Below, piece after piece: positions 44,701-53,463 of a stretch of 64,000 bases of DNA. Numbering within the stretch: the first letter of the stretch is position 1; every line of letters begins with the position of its first letter. Position numbers and translations under genes: made by a program. The DNA comes from Burkholderiales bacterium (GTDB taxonomy: Bacteria > Pseudomonadota > Gammaproteobacteria > Burkholderiales > Burkholderiaceae_C): assembly GCA_028864885.1 (NCBI GenBank), contig JAGWLR010000001.1:1-64000 (forward strand), written 5' to 3'. The notes under the pieces were generated by a model that was not told the origin of the DNA, made no database searches, and saw only the letters and a program-made list of their open reading frames with translations.

Positions 44701-44720
44701 AACACTTTTCCTTGATTGCA

Positions 44721-44749
44721 CCCCCCTGTACAAGGGGGTTTCGTTGTTT
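44721..44749 (+). terminator. Weak hairpin between flgA and flgM
   Basis: CCCCCT (44722-44727), loop GTACA and AGGGGG (44733-44738) form a 6-bp stem followed by a T-rich stretch (ttcgttgttt). It separates flgA from the sigma-28 promoter of flgM, but read-through is likely. Confidence 0.5.
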
Positions 44750-44754
44750 CGCAT

Positions 44755-44781
44755 TAAAGTCGGTGCAGCCCGCGTCGATAT
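44755..44781 (+). promoter_or_regulatory. Sigma-28 (FliA) promoter of flgM
   Basis: TAAA at 44755-44758 is followed after exactly 15 bases by GTCGATAT (44774-44781), which matches the FliA consensus TAAA-N15-GCCGATAA at all but two bases. It lies 46 bases before the flgM ATG. It makes flgM (and flgN) late flagellar genes expressed when sigma-28 is free. Confidence 0.75.
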
Positions 44782-44826
44782 CGCGGATGTGACCACTCGG
44801 TATCGACCGAGGAGAAGGAGTACATC

Positions 44827-45132
44827 ATGAAGATCGGCAACCCTACAGACAAAGTGACCGGCGGCTCTTCGAGTCAGCGGGCCGAGGGGGCCTCGACTGC
44901 GGCTTCCGGTAAGACAACCACCTTGGACGGCGGAGTATCCCAAAGTGCCAAAGTGTCGCTGTCGCCCATGGCCTCGAGCCTGATTTCGGGCTCGGACCCT
45001 GATTTTGACGCCGACAAGGTGGGCAAAGTCAAGCAGTCCATCGACAGTGGCACCTACCACGTAGATGCCGAGGTGATCGCAGATAAGCTGATCTCCAACG
45101 CGCAGGAACTGCTGAAGCGCAAATCGAACTGA
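44827..45132 (+). CDS. flgM: Anti-sigma-28 factor FlgM
   Basis: The 101-residue protein has the C-terminal sigma-28-binding region (DFDADKVGKVKQSIDSGTYHVDAEVIADKLISN; about 59-91) and a disordered, Ser/Thr-rich N-terminal part. FlgM binds FliA until the hook is finished and is then exported through the flagellar channel. It carries a sigma-28 promoter of its own, which gives the known feedback. A strong AGGAGAAGGAG lies before the start. Confidence 0.93.
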   Translation: MKIGNPTDKVTGGSSSQRAEGASTAASGKTTTLDGGVSQSAKVSLSPMASSLISGSDPDFDADKVGKVKQSIDSGTYHVDAEVIADKLISNAQELLKRKSN

Positions 45133-45151
45133 TTCGTGCACTAGTACACCT

Positions 45152-45556
45152 ATGACAGAGCCATCCCGTCCCGATGCCATGGCACACACGCTCGATCTTT
45201 CCGCGCATGTCGGTGAGATCGAGCAGTGCCTGACTGATCTGGATGCGGCATTGGTGGCAGGCGACACCGTGGCCGTCGACAAAGTGGCGCAGCAATTGCA
45301 GCGTAGCTTGGCGGACTCGTTGGCTGCGTTCCGTCATGCTGTGGCGGAGGGGCGCTCGCCCATCAGCCCTGAGCTCCGTCAGCGGCTCGTGCTGGCGCAG
45401 TCTCGCGTCATGTCACAACAGGCCACCGTGCACAAGGCCGGTGCGGCCATCGAACGCACGCTTGACATCCTTCTGCCGCGTGAAGATTCACCGACTTACG
45501 GTGCTCCCGGTACGGCAGGCAGCTCGCGCGTGGCGGCTGCCTACAACAGATCCTGA
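45152..45556 (+). CDS. flgN: Flagellar chaperone FlgN
   Basis: The 134-residue helical protein matches FlgN in size, in its position directly after flgM, and in its long amphipathic helices (VAQQLQRSLADSLAAFRHAV). It keeps FlgK and FlgL export-competent in the cytoplasm. The start is 19 bases after the flgM stop, so both share the sigma-28 promoter. Sequence conservation in this family is low, so position counts most. Confidence 0.82.
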   Translation: MTEPSRPDAMAHTLDLSAHVGEIEQCLTDLDAALVAGDTVAVDKVAQQLQRSLADSLAAFRHAVAEGRSPISPELRQRLVLAQSRVMSQQATVHKAGAAIERTLDILLPREDSPTYGAPGTAGSSRVAAAYNRS

Positions 45557-45587
45557 ATCAGCCGGATCTGGCTCCCGCAGTAGGGCT

Positions 45588-47309
45588 TCAGTCCTGTGCA
45601 AAACCTTCCACCATCAACTGAACCCGTTGGCGTCCCTGGTATTCATCCAGGCTGACGCGAAAAGCCAATTGTGCTGAGTCCGGCAGTGGTTCGGTGCGAC
45701 CAAACCAGATGCCATCGCGTAGCTGACCCGCCACCTTCAGGCTCAACTTGAGGTGGCGCTCCCCCACCAATCGCTGCCCGACAACCACGACCTGGTCGCT
45801 GAACACAGGGGGCTCGAAACCCGGGCCCCAGACGGCGCTGTCCAAGGCGGCGACGGTCTCCGGCGTGAACCATTGCGCATCCAAGGGGCCATCTGTGCAA
45901 ATCTGGCGTGCCAACAGGCTGGCATCCAACCCCTCCTGGGCCACTTGCTGCAAGGCCTGCTCGAAGGTGTCGAAGTCTTCTTCGGCAATGGTGCAGCCTG
46001 CCGCCATCGCGTGACCACCAAACTTTTTGAGCAGACCCGGGTGGCGCTTGCTGACCAGATCGAGTGCGTCGCGCAGGTGGAAGCCCGGGATGGATCGGCC
46101 TGATCCTTTGAGGAGACCATCCTGACCCAAGGCGAAGACGAAAGTCGGGCGGTGGAGGCGGTCCTTGAGCCGCGAGGCGACGATGCCGACCACGCCTTCA
46201 TGGAATTCCGGGTCGAAGATGGCGATGGCGTGTGGGGGCTCGCCTTCAGGCATCAGCGATTCGAGCAACTGCTCGGCCTGATCCCGCATGCCGCTTTCCA
46301 GATCGCGTCGTTCCCGATTGATGGCGTCGAGCTGGCGCGCCAGTTCAGTGGCACGAGTTGGGTCATCGCAAATCAGGCATTCGATGCCCAAGCCCATCTC
46401 AGCCAGCCGACCGGCTGCGTTGACCCGAGGGCCCAATGCGAAGCCAAAGTCCTGACTGCTGGCGCGTGCAGGGTCTCGCCCAGCCGCTTGAAACAGCGCG
46501 GCGATCCCGGGTTGCATGCGTCCGCTGCGAATGCGTTTGAGCCCCAGGCTCACCAGTCGGCGGTTGTTCGCATCGAGCCTGCCCACGTCGGCAATGGTGC
46601 CCAAGGCGACCAGATCAAGCAGGGCATCGATGCGAGGTTGCTGAGCAGCTTCGAAGGCGCCGCGCTGACGCAGCTCAGCCCGCAGGGCGAGCAGCACATA
46701 GAACATCACCCCCACACCAACCAGAGCCTTGCTGGCAAAGGGGCAGCCCGGTTGGTTCGGGTTGACGATCACGTCGGCGTCGGGCAGGCTGACTTCGCCC
46801 TGGTCATTCACCACGGGCAAGTGGTGGTCGGTGATGATGACCTTCAAGCCTTGGGCATGGGCCAGGCGCACGGCCTCGTGGCTGGCCATGCCGTTGTCCA
46901 CGGTCACCAGGATGTCGGCCTGTTTGGCTTTGACCAGGTCGACGATGGGCGGGGTGAGGCCGTAACCGTGCACGGCCCGGTCGGGGACCACGTAGGTGAC
47001 CTGCTGGTCGCGAGCCCCCAACATGCGCAGCCCGCGCAAGCCTACCGCACAGGCGGTGGCGCCGTCGCAGTCGTAATCGGCCACGATGCAGATGCGCTGC
47101 CCTTGCTGAATCGCATCGGCCAGGAGCGAAGCCGCCTGAGCGGCACCTTTGAGGTCTGCCGGCGACAGCAGCCGAGCGGGGGCGTCGTCCAGGTCCTCGG
47201 CAGACTGCAGGCCACGGGCTGCGAACAGGCGAGCCAGCAGGGGATGAACCCCCGATTGCTCCAGGGACCACACAGCGCGCGGGGGCACTTCTCGGTGAAC
47301 GATTTTCAT
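45588..47309 (-). CDS. recJ: Single-stranded-DNA 5'-3' exonuclease RecJ
   Basis: The 573-residue protein has the DHH phosphoesterase motifs: VADYDCDGATA (about 74-84), the second metal-binding set in VTVDNGMASHEA and IITDHHLP (about 139-146), and GxxxNAAGR as LGPRVNAAGRLAEM, followed by a DHHA1 region (GGHAMAAGCTIAE). RecJ processes 5' ends in recombination, mismatch and base-excision repair. ATG 47309 is used; the frame runs 43 codons further upstream but overlaps the preceding gene without conservation. It overlaps that gene by ATGA, so the two are co-translated. Confidence 0.93.
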   Translation of the reverse strand: MKIVHREVPPRAVWSLEQSGVHPLLARLFAARGLQSAEDLDDAPARLLSPADLKGAAQAASLLADAIQQGQRICIVADYDCDGATACAVGLRGLRMLGARDQQVTYVVPDRAVHGYGLTPPIVDLVKAKQADILVTVDNGMASHEAVRLAHAQGLKVIITDHHLPVVNDQGEVSLPDADVIVNPNQPGCPFASKALVGVGVMFYVLLALRAELRQRGAFEAAQQPRIDALLDLVALGTIADVGRLDANNRRLVSLGLKRIRSGRMQPGIAALFQAAGRDPARASSQDFGFALGPRVNAAGRLAEMGLGIECLICDDPTRATELARQLDAINRERRDLESGMRDQAEQLLESLMPEGEPPHAIAIFDPEFHEGVVGIVASRLKDRLHRPTFVFALGQDGLLKGSGRSIPGFHLRDALDLVSKRHPGLLKKFGGHAMAAGCTIAEEDFDTFEQALQQVAQEGLDASLLARQICTDGPLDAQWFTPETVAALDSAVWGPGFEPPVFSDQVVVVGQRLVGERHLKLSLKVAGQLRDGIWFGRTEPLPDSAQLAFRVSLDEYQGRQRVQLMVEGFAQD

Positions 47310-48301
47310 AGGTCTTTCAAGACGGCAGGCACATCCACCTTGGATGCAGGCAAGCAAGTGCGAACCAGTTTGAGGATGCGCTGCCCGATACTCTGTGTGG
47401 TCGGCCGACCCCAAGTGCGAGCATGGCGTTCGCCGCACAAAGTCAGCAGCAAGGGCTCTCCGGTGTCCAGCTGAGTCACGATGTCCTTGAGGATGGTCGC
47501 GTCCAATTTCTTCCAGGCATGGAGCCAGGCCGGCATGTCGTCAGCCAGCAAAGGTTGGCGTAGCGTGGTGATCAACTGCACGTTTTGTTGGGCGGGGATG
47601 TCCAGCAAGGCGCCACGGGGCAACAAGCCGCATCCGCTCAACCAGAAAGAATTGACCGGTAAGGCGCTACGCTCTTGACGCCCATCGTGTTGGGGGTGTT
47701 GGTACAGCAACATCTGCACTTCGCTTTGCAGGCGACGCACCAACCTTGCCTGGGGGTGATCGGTCAGCCACACGTCCGGGTTGCGCCCAATCACCCGATC
47801 GAGCGAGGCGGTTGGCAGCCCCTCCAGTGACCCGTGCGAGGCGTACCACCGGGTGGGATGCCCCCAGCGAAGTTGCCAGCCTTCGCTTTCGAACAAAGGG
47901 GCAACGGCTTGCAGGATGTCTTTCGATTCGGCTTCCGTCAGGCTCAGAGCCGCAGGGTCCAGCATGGTCAGGTGATCGCGCCCCATCAGCCAGTGGCAAG
48001 GGCTCAACATGCCCCAAGCCCGGCCGGTGTCCAGTGTCAACCCGTCTTGCCGCGCCCACCACAAAGCCCAAGGGGCTTGCTCGGCGGGCCATCCCATCTG
48101 GCGGGCCAGCCACTTTTCATGCGGCATGGTCAGGTCGAACTCATCGCCTTCCAGCGTTTCCAGCGGGCTCAAACGCTGCAACAACTGCGTGAGATGCGGC
48201 AAAGCCGGGTCCTGACCCAGCCGGGCCAGGGCGGGTTGGCAGGGCGCGGACAGGCTGGATGCAAAAGGCAGGATCCAGTGGGTGACGGGTGTGGCGGTCA
48301 T
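47306..48301 (-). CDS. RpfE/phosphoglycerate-mutase-like conserved protein
   Basis: The 331-residue protein is typical of a conserved Burkholderiales family annotated as RpfE-type regulatory or phosphoglycerate-mutase-like. Motifs include FDLTMPHEKWLARQMGW and NSFWLSGCGLLPRG. I see no catalytic signature of a true mutase. The usual partner of this gene is recJ, as here (ATGA overlap). Function is not established; I leave it unnamed. It is divergent from lolC with only 35 bases between the two starts, so its promoter overlaps that of the Lol operon. Confidence 0.6.
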   Translation of the reverse strand: MTATPVTHWILPFASSLSAPCQPALARLGQDPALPHLTQLLQRLSPLETLEGDEFDLTMPHEKWLARQMGWPAEQAPWALWWARQDGLTLDTGRAWGMLSPCHWLMGRDHLTMLDPAALSLTEAESKDILQAVAPLFESEGWQLRWGHPTRWYASHGSLEGLPTASLDRVIGRNPDVWLTDHPQARLVRRLQSEVQMLLYQHPQHDGRQERSALPVNSFWLSGCGLLPRGALLDIPAQQNVQLITTLRQPLLADDMPAWLHAWKKLDATILKDIVTQLDTGEPLLLTLCGERHARTWGRPTTQSIGQRILKLVRTCLPASKVDVPAVLKDL

Positions 48302-48336
48302 GAGGGGGATTATCGAATGAGTACACTCCTGATCCC

Positions 48337-49587
48337 ATGAACCTACCTTACGAATGGCGGATCGGGTGGCGATATACCCGCGCTGGCCGCGGCGGACGCC
48401 GAAATGGCTTCATTTCTTTCATTTCCGGGGTGTCCGTTGTGGGCATCTCGCTGGGAGTCGCCGCGCTCATCATCGTGCTGTCGGTGATGAACGGATTCCA
48501 AAAAGAGGTGCGAGATCGCATGCTGTCGGTGGTGGCTCATATCGAGCTTTACGACGGTCAAGGCGGGCCACTTGAAGATTGGCAAGCCGTGGCCCAGCAG
48601 GCCCGCCGCAATCCGGCCGTGATTGGGGCTGCTCCATTTGTCCCGGCACAGGCTCTGATAGCCCGTGGCGACGACATGCGTGGCGTGATGGTGCGCGGCA
48701 TCGATCCGGCGCTTGAATCCCAGGTGACGCCGCTGGCGGCCCGCATGGCCTCGGTGTTTTCTCGCTTGAAGCCAGGCGGCTGGGGCGTGGTGTTGGGCAG
48801 TGAATTGGCCCGCGGCTTGGGTGTGACGGTGGGTGACACGATCACCCTGGTGGCGCCTAGTGGCGAGACCACGCCAGCGGGGGTGGTGCCTCGACTCAAG
48901 CAGGTCACAGTGGTGGGCCTGTTTGAAGCCGGCCATTACGAATACGACTCGGGCATGGCATTGATGCACATCCAGGACGCGGCCAAGCTGTTTCGTACGG
49001 GCGGGGTGTCGGGGGTGCAACTCAAGCTCACCGACCCCCAACTGGCGCGCGCCGTTGGGGATGAGTTGGCCCAGGCCATGCCCAATCTGATCGTGCGCGA
49101 CTGGACCCACACCAACAAGGCCTGGTTTGAGGCGGTGCAGGTTGAAAAGCGCATGATGTTCATCATCCTGACCCTGATCGTGGCCGTGGCGGCCTTCAAT
49201 CTGGTGTCGACCCTGGTGATGACGGTCACCGACAAACGGGCCGACATCGCCATTTTGCGCACCCTGGGGGCCACGCCACGCTCCATCATGGGCATCTTCA
49301 TGGTGCAAGGGGCCACATCCGGTTTTCTTGGCACTCTGTTTGGCCTCGGGCTTGGCCTCTCGGTGGCGTTCAACATCGACGTCATTGTGCCGGCCATCGA
49401 GCGCACGCTCGGTGTCCACTTCTTGCCGGGCAGCATCTACCTCATCAGCAAGATGCCCAGCGACCCTCAGTGGTCGGATATCCTGCCCATCACCGTGATT
49501 TCCTTGATCCTGGCCTTGCTGGCCACGATCTACCCCAGCTGGCGCGCCAGTCGTGTCCAACCCGCGGAGGCCTTGCGTTATGAGTGA
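48337..49587 (+). CDS. lolC: Lipoprotein-releasing system permease LolC/LolE type
   Basis: The 416-residue inner-membrane protein has one N-terminal span (FISFISGVSVVGISLGVAALIIVLSVMNGFQ), a large periplasmic domain and three C-terminal spans of the MacB/FtsX permease fold. With LolD it extracts mature lipoproteins and passes them to LolA. Only one LolC/E-type gene is present, as in many betaproteobacteria, so it probably acts as a homodimer. It overlaps the next gene by 8 bp (ATGAGTGA). Confidence 0.9.
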   Translation: MNLPYEWRIGWRYTRAGRGGRRNGFISFISGVSVVGISLGVAALIIVLSVMNGFQKEVRDRMLSVVAHIELYDGQGGPLEDWQAVAQQARRNPAVIGAAPFVPAQALIARGDDMRGVMVRGIDPALESQVTPLAARMASVFSRLKPGGWGVVLGSELARGLGVTVGDTITLVAPSGETTPAGVVPRLKQVTVVGLFEAGHYEYDSGMALMHIQDAAKLFRTGGVSGVQLKLTDPQLARAVGDELAQAMPNLIVRDWTHTNKAWFEAVQVEKRMMFIILTLIVAVAAFNLVSTLVMTVTDKRADIAILRTLGATPRSIMGIFMVQGATSGFLGTLFGLGLGLSVAFNIDVIVPAIERTLGVHFLPGSIYLISKMPSDPQWSDILPITVISLILALLATIYPSWRASRVQPAEALRYE

Positions 49588-50353
49588 CCCGAATCCCTTG
49601 CCCAAAACCCCATTGCGGGTCCGCAAGGTGCATCCTTTGCGCGCCTGGATCTGGTTGGCTCGGGGCTGGTCAGACTTCATGGAAGTGCCGCAGGTCGGGC
49701 TGGCTCATGGTGTGGTGACCGCAGCGTTCGGGGGGGTGATGTTGTGGTTGGCCTGGGATCGGTTCTGGGTGCTGGCTGGCGCGTTTTCCGGCCTGTTGCT
49801 GGTTGGCCCACTGTTGTCTACCGGGCTGTATGCCGTCAGTCGAGCCCTGCTGCGCGGTGAGCCTGCCGACTTTCGGGCCGTTTGGGCCGTTTGGGCGTCG
49901 CTGGACCGCCGGCTGGTGCAGTTCGGTCTGTTGTTGATGGTGCTGGGCTCGGGGTGGGTGATCACCTCGGCGGCGCTCATCAGCCTTGGGGTTCATCCTC
50001 CGGTCACCACGCCGCACGACTTCTTGATGCGCGTGGTGCTGGCGCCTGAGGCGGGCCTGTTTGAATCCTGGCTGCTGCTTGGGGCCCTGATGGCGGCGCC
50101 GGTCTTTGCCTCCAGTGTGATCGCGATCCCTTTGTTGATGGACCGTCGCGTGGGCGTGCAGCGTGCTGTGCTGACCAGTTGGCGTGCCGTGCTGGCCAAT
50201 CCTGTGGCGACTGGGCTGTGGGCCGGCGTGGTCATGGTGCTGACGCTGCTGGGGCTGTCGACATTGATGTTTGGATGGATTCTGGTGATGCCAGTACTGG
50301 GTCATGCCAGCTGGCATGCCTACCGCGACCTGGTGGTGCGCGAAAAGGTTTGA
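49580..50353 (+). CDS. DUF2189-family membrane protein
   Basis: The 257-residue protein has about six membrane segments and the DUF2189 start pattern (WLARGWSDFMEVPQVGLAHGVVTA; then LLVGPLLSTGLYAVSRAL). Function is unknown. It is embedded in the Lol operon with an 8-bp overlap with lolC and one spare base before the next gene, so a link to envelope lipoprotein handling is suggested by position only. ATG 49580 fits the overlap better than a GTG or ATG upstream. Confidence 0.7.
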   Translation: MSDPNPLPKTPLRVRKVHPLRAWIWLARGWSDFMEVPQVGLAHGVVTAAFGGVMLWLAWDRFWVLAGAFSGLLLVGPLLSTGLYAVSRALLRGEPADFRAVWAVWASLDRRLVQFGLLLMVLGSGWVITSAALISLGVHPPVTTPHDFLMRVVLAPEAGLFESWLLLGALMAAPVFASSVIAIPLLMDRRVGVQRAVLTSWRAVLANPVATGLWAGVVMVLTLLGLSTLMFGWILVMPVLGHASWHAYRDLVVREKV

Positions 50354-50354
50354 C

Positions 50355-50564
50355 ATGTTCGGTTTAAGCGAAGAGCAGATCGCCCAACTCGGCCTCACGG
50401 TCGGTGTGGGTGGCTTCATCTGCTACATGCTCTTCATCATCCTGCAGTTGGCGCGTGAGTCCAAGGCAGGGCGTTTCGGCACATTCGTGCTTTTTCTGGT
50501 TCTGGGTTTTGGCATTCTCGGCTTTGTGGCCAAGAACATCATTGCCTGGCTGCTTCACATCTGA
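50355..50564 (+). CDS. DUF2788-family small membrane protein
   Basis: The 69-residue protein has two hydrophobic segments (LTVGVGGFICYMLFIILQL; FGTFVLFLVLGFGILGFVA) and a basic loop between them. It matches DUF2788 in size and topology. Function is unknown. It starts one base after the DUF2189 stop and lies 12 bases before lolD, so it belongs to the same operon. Confidence 0.7.
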   Translation: MFGLSEEQIAQLGLTVGVGGFICYMLFIILQLARESKAGRFGTFVLFLVLGFGILGFVAKNIIAWLLHI

Positions 50565-50576
50565 TCGGACATCTGC

Positions 50577-51257
50577 ATGTCGGACGCTGTCATCCTTCAA
50601 GCGCAGGGCCTGGTCAAACGCTTCCATGAAGGCCCGCTGGACGTCACCATCCTCAATGGGGTCGATCTCACTGTCGAGCGCGGTCAGACCGTGGCCATCG
50701 TGGGTGCATCCGGGTCGGGCAAAAGCACCTTGCTGCACCTGCTGGGCGGGCTGGACTCCCCCACCCAGGGCGCCATTCGTTTGATGGGGCGGCCCTGGTC
50801 GGCCATGTCGGCGGCGGAGCAGGGGGCCTGGCGTAACCAGCACTTGGGCTTTATCTATCAGTTCCACCACCTGTTACCCGAGTTCACAGCCTTGGACAAT
50901 GTGGCCATGCCCTGGCTCATCCGCCGTGTACCTTTGGAGCAGGCACGTGACAAGGCGCGTGGTTGGCTGGATCGCGTGGGCCTGTCAAAGCGCGTTGACC
51001 ACCGACCCTCCGAGTTGTCGGGCGGCGAGCGTCAGCGTGTGGCGGTCGCCCGTGCGTTGGTCACGCAGCCTGCCTGCGTCCTGGCCGATGAACCCACCGG
51101 CAATCTCGATCGCAGCACCGCCGATGTGGTGTTCAATCTGATGCTGCAGTTGGCCAGTGAGCAGGGCACTTCGGTGATCATGGTCACGCACGATTCCGAG
51201 TTGGCATCTCGGTGCGATCAACGCCACCATCTGGTCAACGGACGATTCGAGCAGTAA
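50577..51257 (+). CDS. lolD: Lipoprotein-releasing ATPase LolD
   Basis: The 226-residue ATPase has Walker [10 protein letters not shown], signature [15 protein letters not shown], Walker [13 protein letters not shown] and switch MVTHD. In its Q-loop region [21 protein letters not shown] matches LolD. It powers LolC-type permeases. It lies downstream of lolC, separated by two small membrane genes, and a TatD nuclease follows 9 bases later. Confidence 0.92.
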   Translation: MSDAVILQAQGLVKRFHEGPLDVTILNGVDLTVERGQTVAIVGASGSGKSTLLHLLGGLDSPTQGAIRLMGRPWSAMSAAEQGAWRNQHLGFIYQFHHLLPEFTALDNVAMPWLIRRVPLEQARDKARGWLDRVGLSKRVDHRPSELSGGERQRVAVARALVTQPACVLADEPTGNLDRSTADVVFNLMLQLASEQGTSVIMVTHDSELASRCDQRHHLVNGRFEQ

Positions 51258-51266
51258 GGTGTGGGC

Positions 51267-52145
51267 ATGTGGATCGATTCCCACTGCCACCTGGATGCGC
51301 CTGAATTTGCGGCCGATCGCGATGCTGTCATGGCACGAGCTCGCGCCGTGGGCGTGCGCATGGTCGTGCCGTCTGTCTCGCCTGAATTCTTTCAGCCTAC
51401 GCGGGATGCGGCCTGGGCCTGTGAGGGAGCTTATGCCCTGGGCATCCATCCCTTGTATGTGAAGGGGCTGAGTGCCGATGCCTTGACGCAATTGGAGCGC
51501 GCATTGGATCAAGCCGCCCACGATCCACGACTGGTGGCCGTAGGCGAAATCGGGTTGGACCACTTTGTGCCCGATTTGCAAGATGACGAATCCAAGGCCT
51601 TGCAAGAGCGCGTCTACGCTACTCAACTGGATCTGGCGCAGCAACGCGGTCTGCCTGTGATCTTGCACGTGCGCCGCAGCGCCGATGCGCTGCTCAAGCA
51701 CCTGCGCCGGATGCAGGCCGCAGGCAGGCCGGTGCCAGGGGGCATTGCGCACGCCTTCAATGGCAGCGATCAACAGGCGAAGATCTTTTTAGACCTCGGG
51801 TTCAAACTGGGCTTCGGTGGGGCCATGACCTTCGATCGGGCCCTGCAGATTCGCCGTCTCGCTGCGACCTTGCCGGCCGACGCCATCGTGCTGGAGACCG
51901 ATGCCCCCGATATTCCGCCGCACTGGCTCTATGAAACGGCTGAGGCCCGGGCGCAAGGGGCTCGCAGCCGCAATGAACCTGCTGAATTGCCCCGCATTGC
52001 GCAAACCCTGGCCGATTTGAGGAGCTGGACCCTGAATCAAACCGCAGCCATCACCCGGGCCAATGTGCTGGCGGCCCTGCCGCGTTTGCAGCTTTGCTGG
52101 CCGGACTGGGCTGGCGCTGACGCGGCTGATCAGGCCAAGCCGTAA
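51267..52145 (+). CDS. TatD-family metal-dependent hydrolase
   Basis: The 292-residue TIM-barrel protein has the HxH metal site (DSHCHLDAPEF, residues 4-14), Glu in VAVGEIGLDHFV, further His in VILHVRRSADALL and GIAHAFNGSD, and the Asp in LETDAPDIPP. TatD proteins are 3'-5' DNA exonucleases in DNA repair and cell-death DNA digestion. ATG 51267 is preferred; GTG 51261 is possible. Its 3' end overlaps the convergent glycosylase gene by 16 bp. Confidence 0.88.
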   Translation: MWIDSHCHLDAPEFAADRDAVMARARAVGVRMVVPSVSPEFFQPTRDAAWACEGAYALGIHPLYVKGLSADALTQLERALDQAAHDPRLVAVGEIGLDHFVPDLQDDESKALQERVYATQLDLAQQRGLPVILHVRRSADALLKHLRRMQAAGRPVPGGIAHAFNGSDQQAKIFLDLGFKLGFGGAMTFDRALQIRRLAATLPADAIVLETDAPDIPPHWLYETAEARAQGARSRNEPAELPRIAQTLADLRSWTLNQTAAITRANVLAALPRLQLCWPDWAGADAADQAKP

Positions 52146-52654
52146 CGCTCGAACACCTCTTGCCAGGCCGCGAGCTTGCGCTCGAAATGCCACGATGCGT
52201 TGGCCGGACTGGTGGACGGCAGTTTGACCACCGGTAGCCCGAACTGGCGCGTGATGCGCATGTGGCGAGCAGATTCGCCCCCGTTGTGAGCGATGGCCTG
52301 CAGCAAGGGAGCCTGCCGGATCAAGCCTGCAAGGTCATTGAGTTCGGCGTTGCGAATGTCGCTGTCCAAGCTACCCTCGCGCTCGCAGTGGGCGTAGACG
52401 TCCCAGATGCCCAGGCCTTTGTCCCGAACGTAGGCCAGGCGTTCCGCATAAGGGCGGTGAGACAAAGCTTCCCCACCGTGCAGGCCCCAGATGGCCGACA
52501 AAATCGGCCAGAAGTGGTTGCGCGGGTGCGCGTAATACTGCTGCTGCGCCAGCGAGGCGACGCTGGGGAAGCTACCCAGCACCAGCAAGCGAGTGCGCTC
52601 GCAATAGAGGGGGGCGAGCCCCTTGAGAGTCTTGTCCAGCTTGGTGTCAGCCAT
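52130..52654 (-). CDS. DNA-deoxyinosine glycosylase, UDG superfamily
   Basis: The 174-residue protein has the UDG superfamily outline: LLVLGSFPSVASLAQQQYYAHPRNHFW (motif with GSFPS, near 22-48), LGIWDVYAHCEREGS, and the C-terminal PSTSPANASW. The HDG (family 6) enzymes remove hypoxanthine from deaminated adenine in DNA. Met17 of the longer frame is the likely start (52654), leaving 34 bases to the divergent gene on the plus strand. It overlaps tatD by 16 bp at the 3' end. Confidence 0.82.
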   Translation of the reverse strand: MADTKLDKTLKGLAPLYCERTRLLVLGSFPSVASLAQQQYYAHPRNHFWPILSAIWGLHGGEALSHRPYAERLAYVRDKGLGIWDVYAHCEREGSLDSDIRNAELNDLAGLIRQAPLLQAIAHNGGESARHMRITRQFGLPVVKLPSTSPANASWHFERKLAAWQEVFERYGLA

Positions 52655-52688
52655 GAGCGCATGATAGGGCTGTGCCACACTTCTGCCC

Positions 52689-53462
52689 GTGAAACGCAGC
52701 AAACCTCAACTGGCCGAAGCCACCATTTCAGAAGAACGTGGCATCCGATACCTCCACCTGGGCACCCCTTGGATCCAGGGCGCCATGCGCATCAGCAAGC
52801 CCACCAAGCTTGAGTTGGACTACATCCAGCGCATGATGGCCTGGTTGCTGCTGCGCGAGCCTCATGCCTTGCCTGAGACCCGTTGCCTGCAACTGGGGCT
52901 GGGGGCCGCCGCCATCACCAAGTTTTGCCACAGCGTCCTCAAACTGCCGACCACGGCGGTCGAGATCAATCCCACCGTGATCGGGGTGGGCCGATTGTGG
53001 TTTCATCTCCCTGATGATGATGAGATATTGACTGTTTTGAAGGCGGATGCGGCCAAATTTGTGGCAGATGACCGCAATATCGCCACGGCAGACGCCCTCT
53101 GTGTCGATCTGTATGACCACGAAGCCGCCAGCCCCGTGCTGGATGACGAAGACTTTTACCGGGCCTGCTGGCGTGTGCTGGATGATGGTGGCGTCATGAC
53201 GGTCAACCTGTTTGGCCGCGACGCCAGCTTCGAACGCAGCACCTCGCGCATTCGCGCGGCGTTCGGCGAGGGGCGCGTGGCCATGCTCAAACCCACCACC
53301 GAGGGCAACACCATCGTGCTTGCCTGGAAGGGCTTTGATCTGCCAGACCGAGAAGTGCTGGCACAACGGGCCGAAACTTTGCAGACCAAATGGGCTTTGC
53401 CTGCGCGAAAATGGGTCAAGCTTCTCTCCACATTCACACCCCAAGCCCAACCCAAGTCTTGA
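52689..53462 (+). CDS. Spermidine synthase-like methyltransferase-fold protein
   Basis: The 257-residue protein has the Rossmann core of SpeE-like enzymes: LQLGLGAAAITKFCHSVL (about 68-85) for nucleotide binding, VEINPTVIGVGRLWF and the acidic segment LCVDLYDHEAAS with YxxDAY-like features reduced. The polyamine-binding gate residues of real spermidine synthases are not all visible, so its substrate is uncertain. GTG 52689 is the start. The next gene begins one base after its stop. Confidence 0.65.
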   Translation: MKRSKPQLAEATISEERGIRYLHLGTPWIQGAMRISKPTKLELDYIQRMMAWLLLREPHALPETRCLQLGLGAAAITKFCHSVLKLPTTAVEINPTVIGVGRLWFHLPDDDEILTVLKADAAKFVADDRNIATADALCVDLYDHEAASPVLDDEDFYRACWRVLDDGGVMTVNLFGRDASFERSTSRIRAAFGEGRVAMLKPTTEGNTIVLAWKGFDLPDREVLAQRAETLQTKWALPARKWVKLLSTFTPQAQPKS

Positions 53463-53463
53463 G

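Noticed and set aside
47310-47438. Upstream extension of recJ
   Set aside because: The 43 additional codons overlap the preceding gene, are unlike RecJ N-termini, and ATG 47309 makes an ATGA overlap with the previous stop.
46152-47474. 440-codon open frame opposite recJ on the plus strand
   Set aside because: It is a frame shadow of recJ, which has clear DHH motifs. High GC gives long antisense frames. No ribosome site or domain is visible.
48343-49680. 445-codon frame opposite lolC on the minus strand
   Set aside because: Histidine- and arginine-rich product typical of an antisense shadow; lolC is the real gene.
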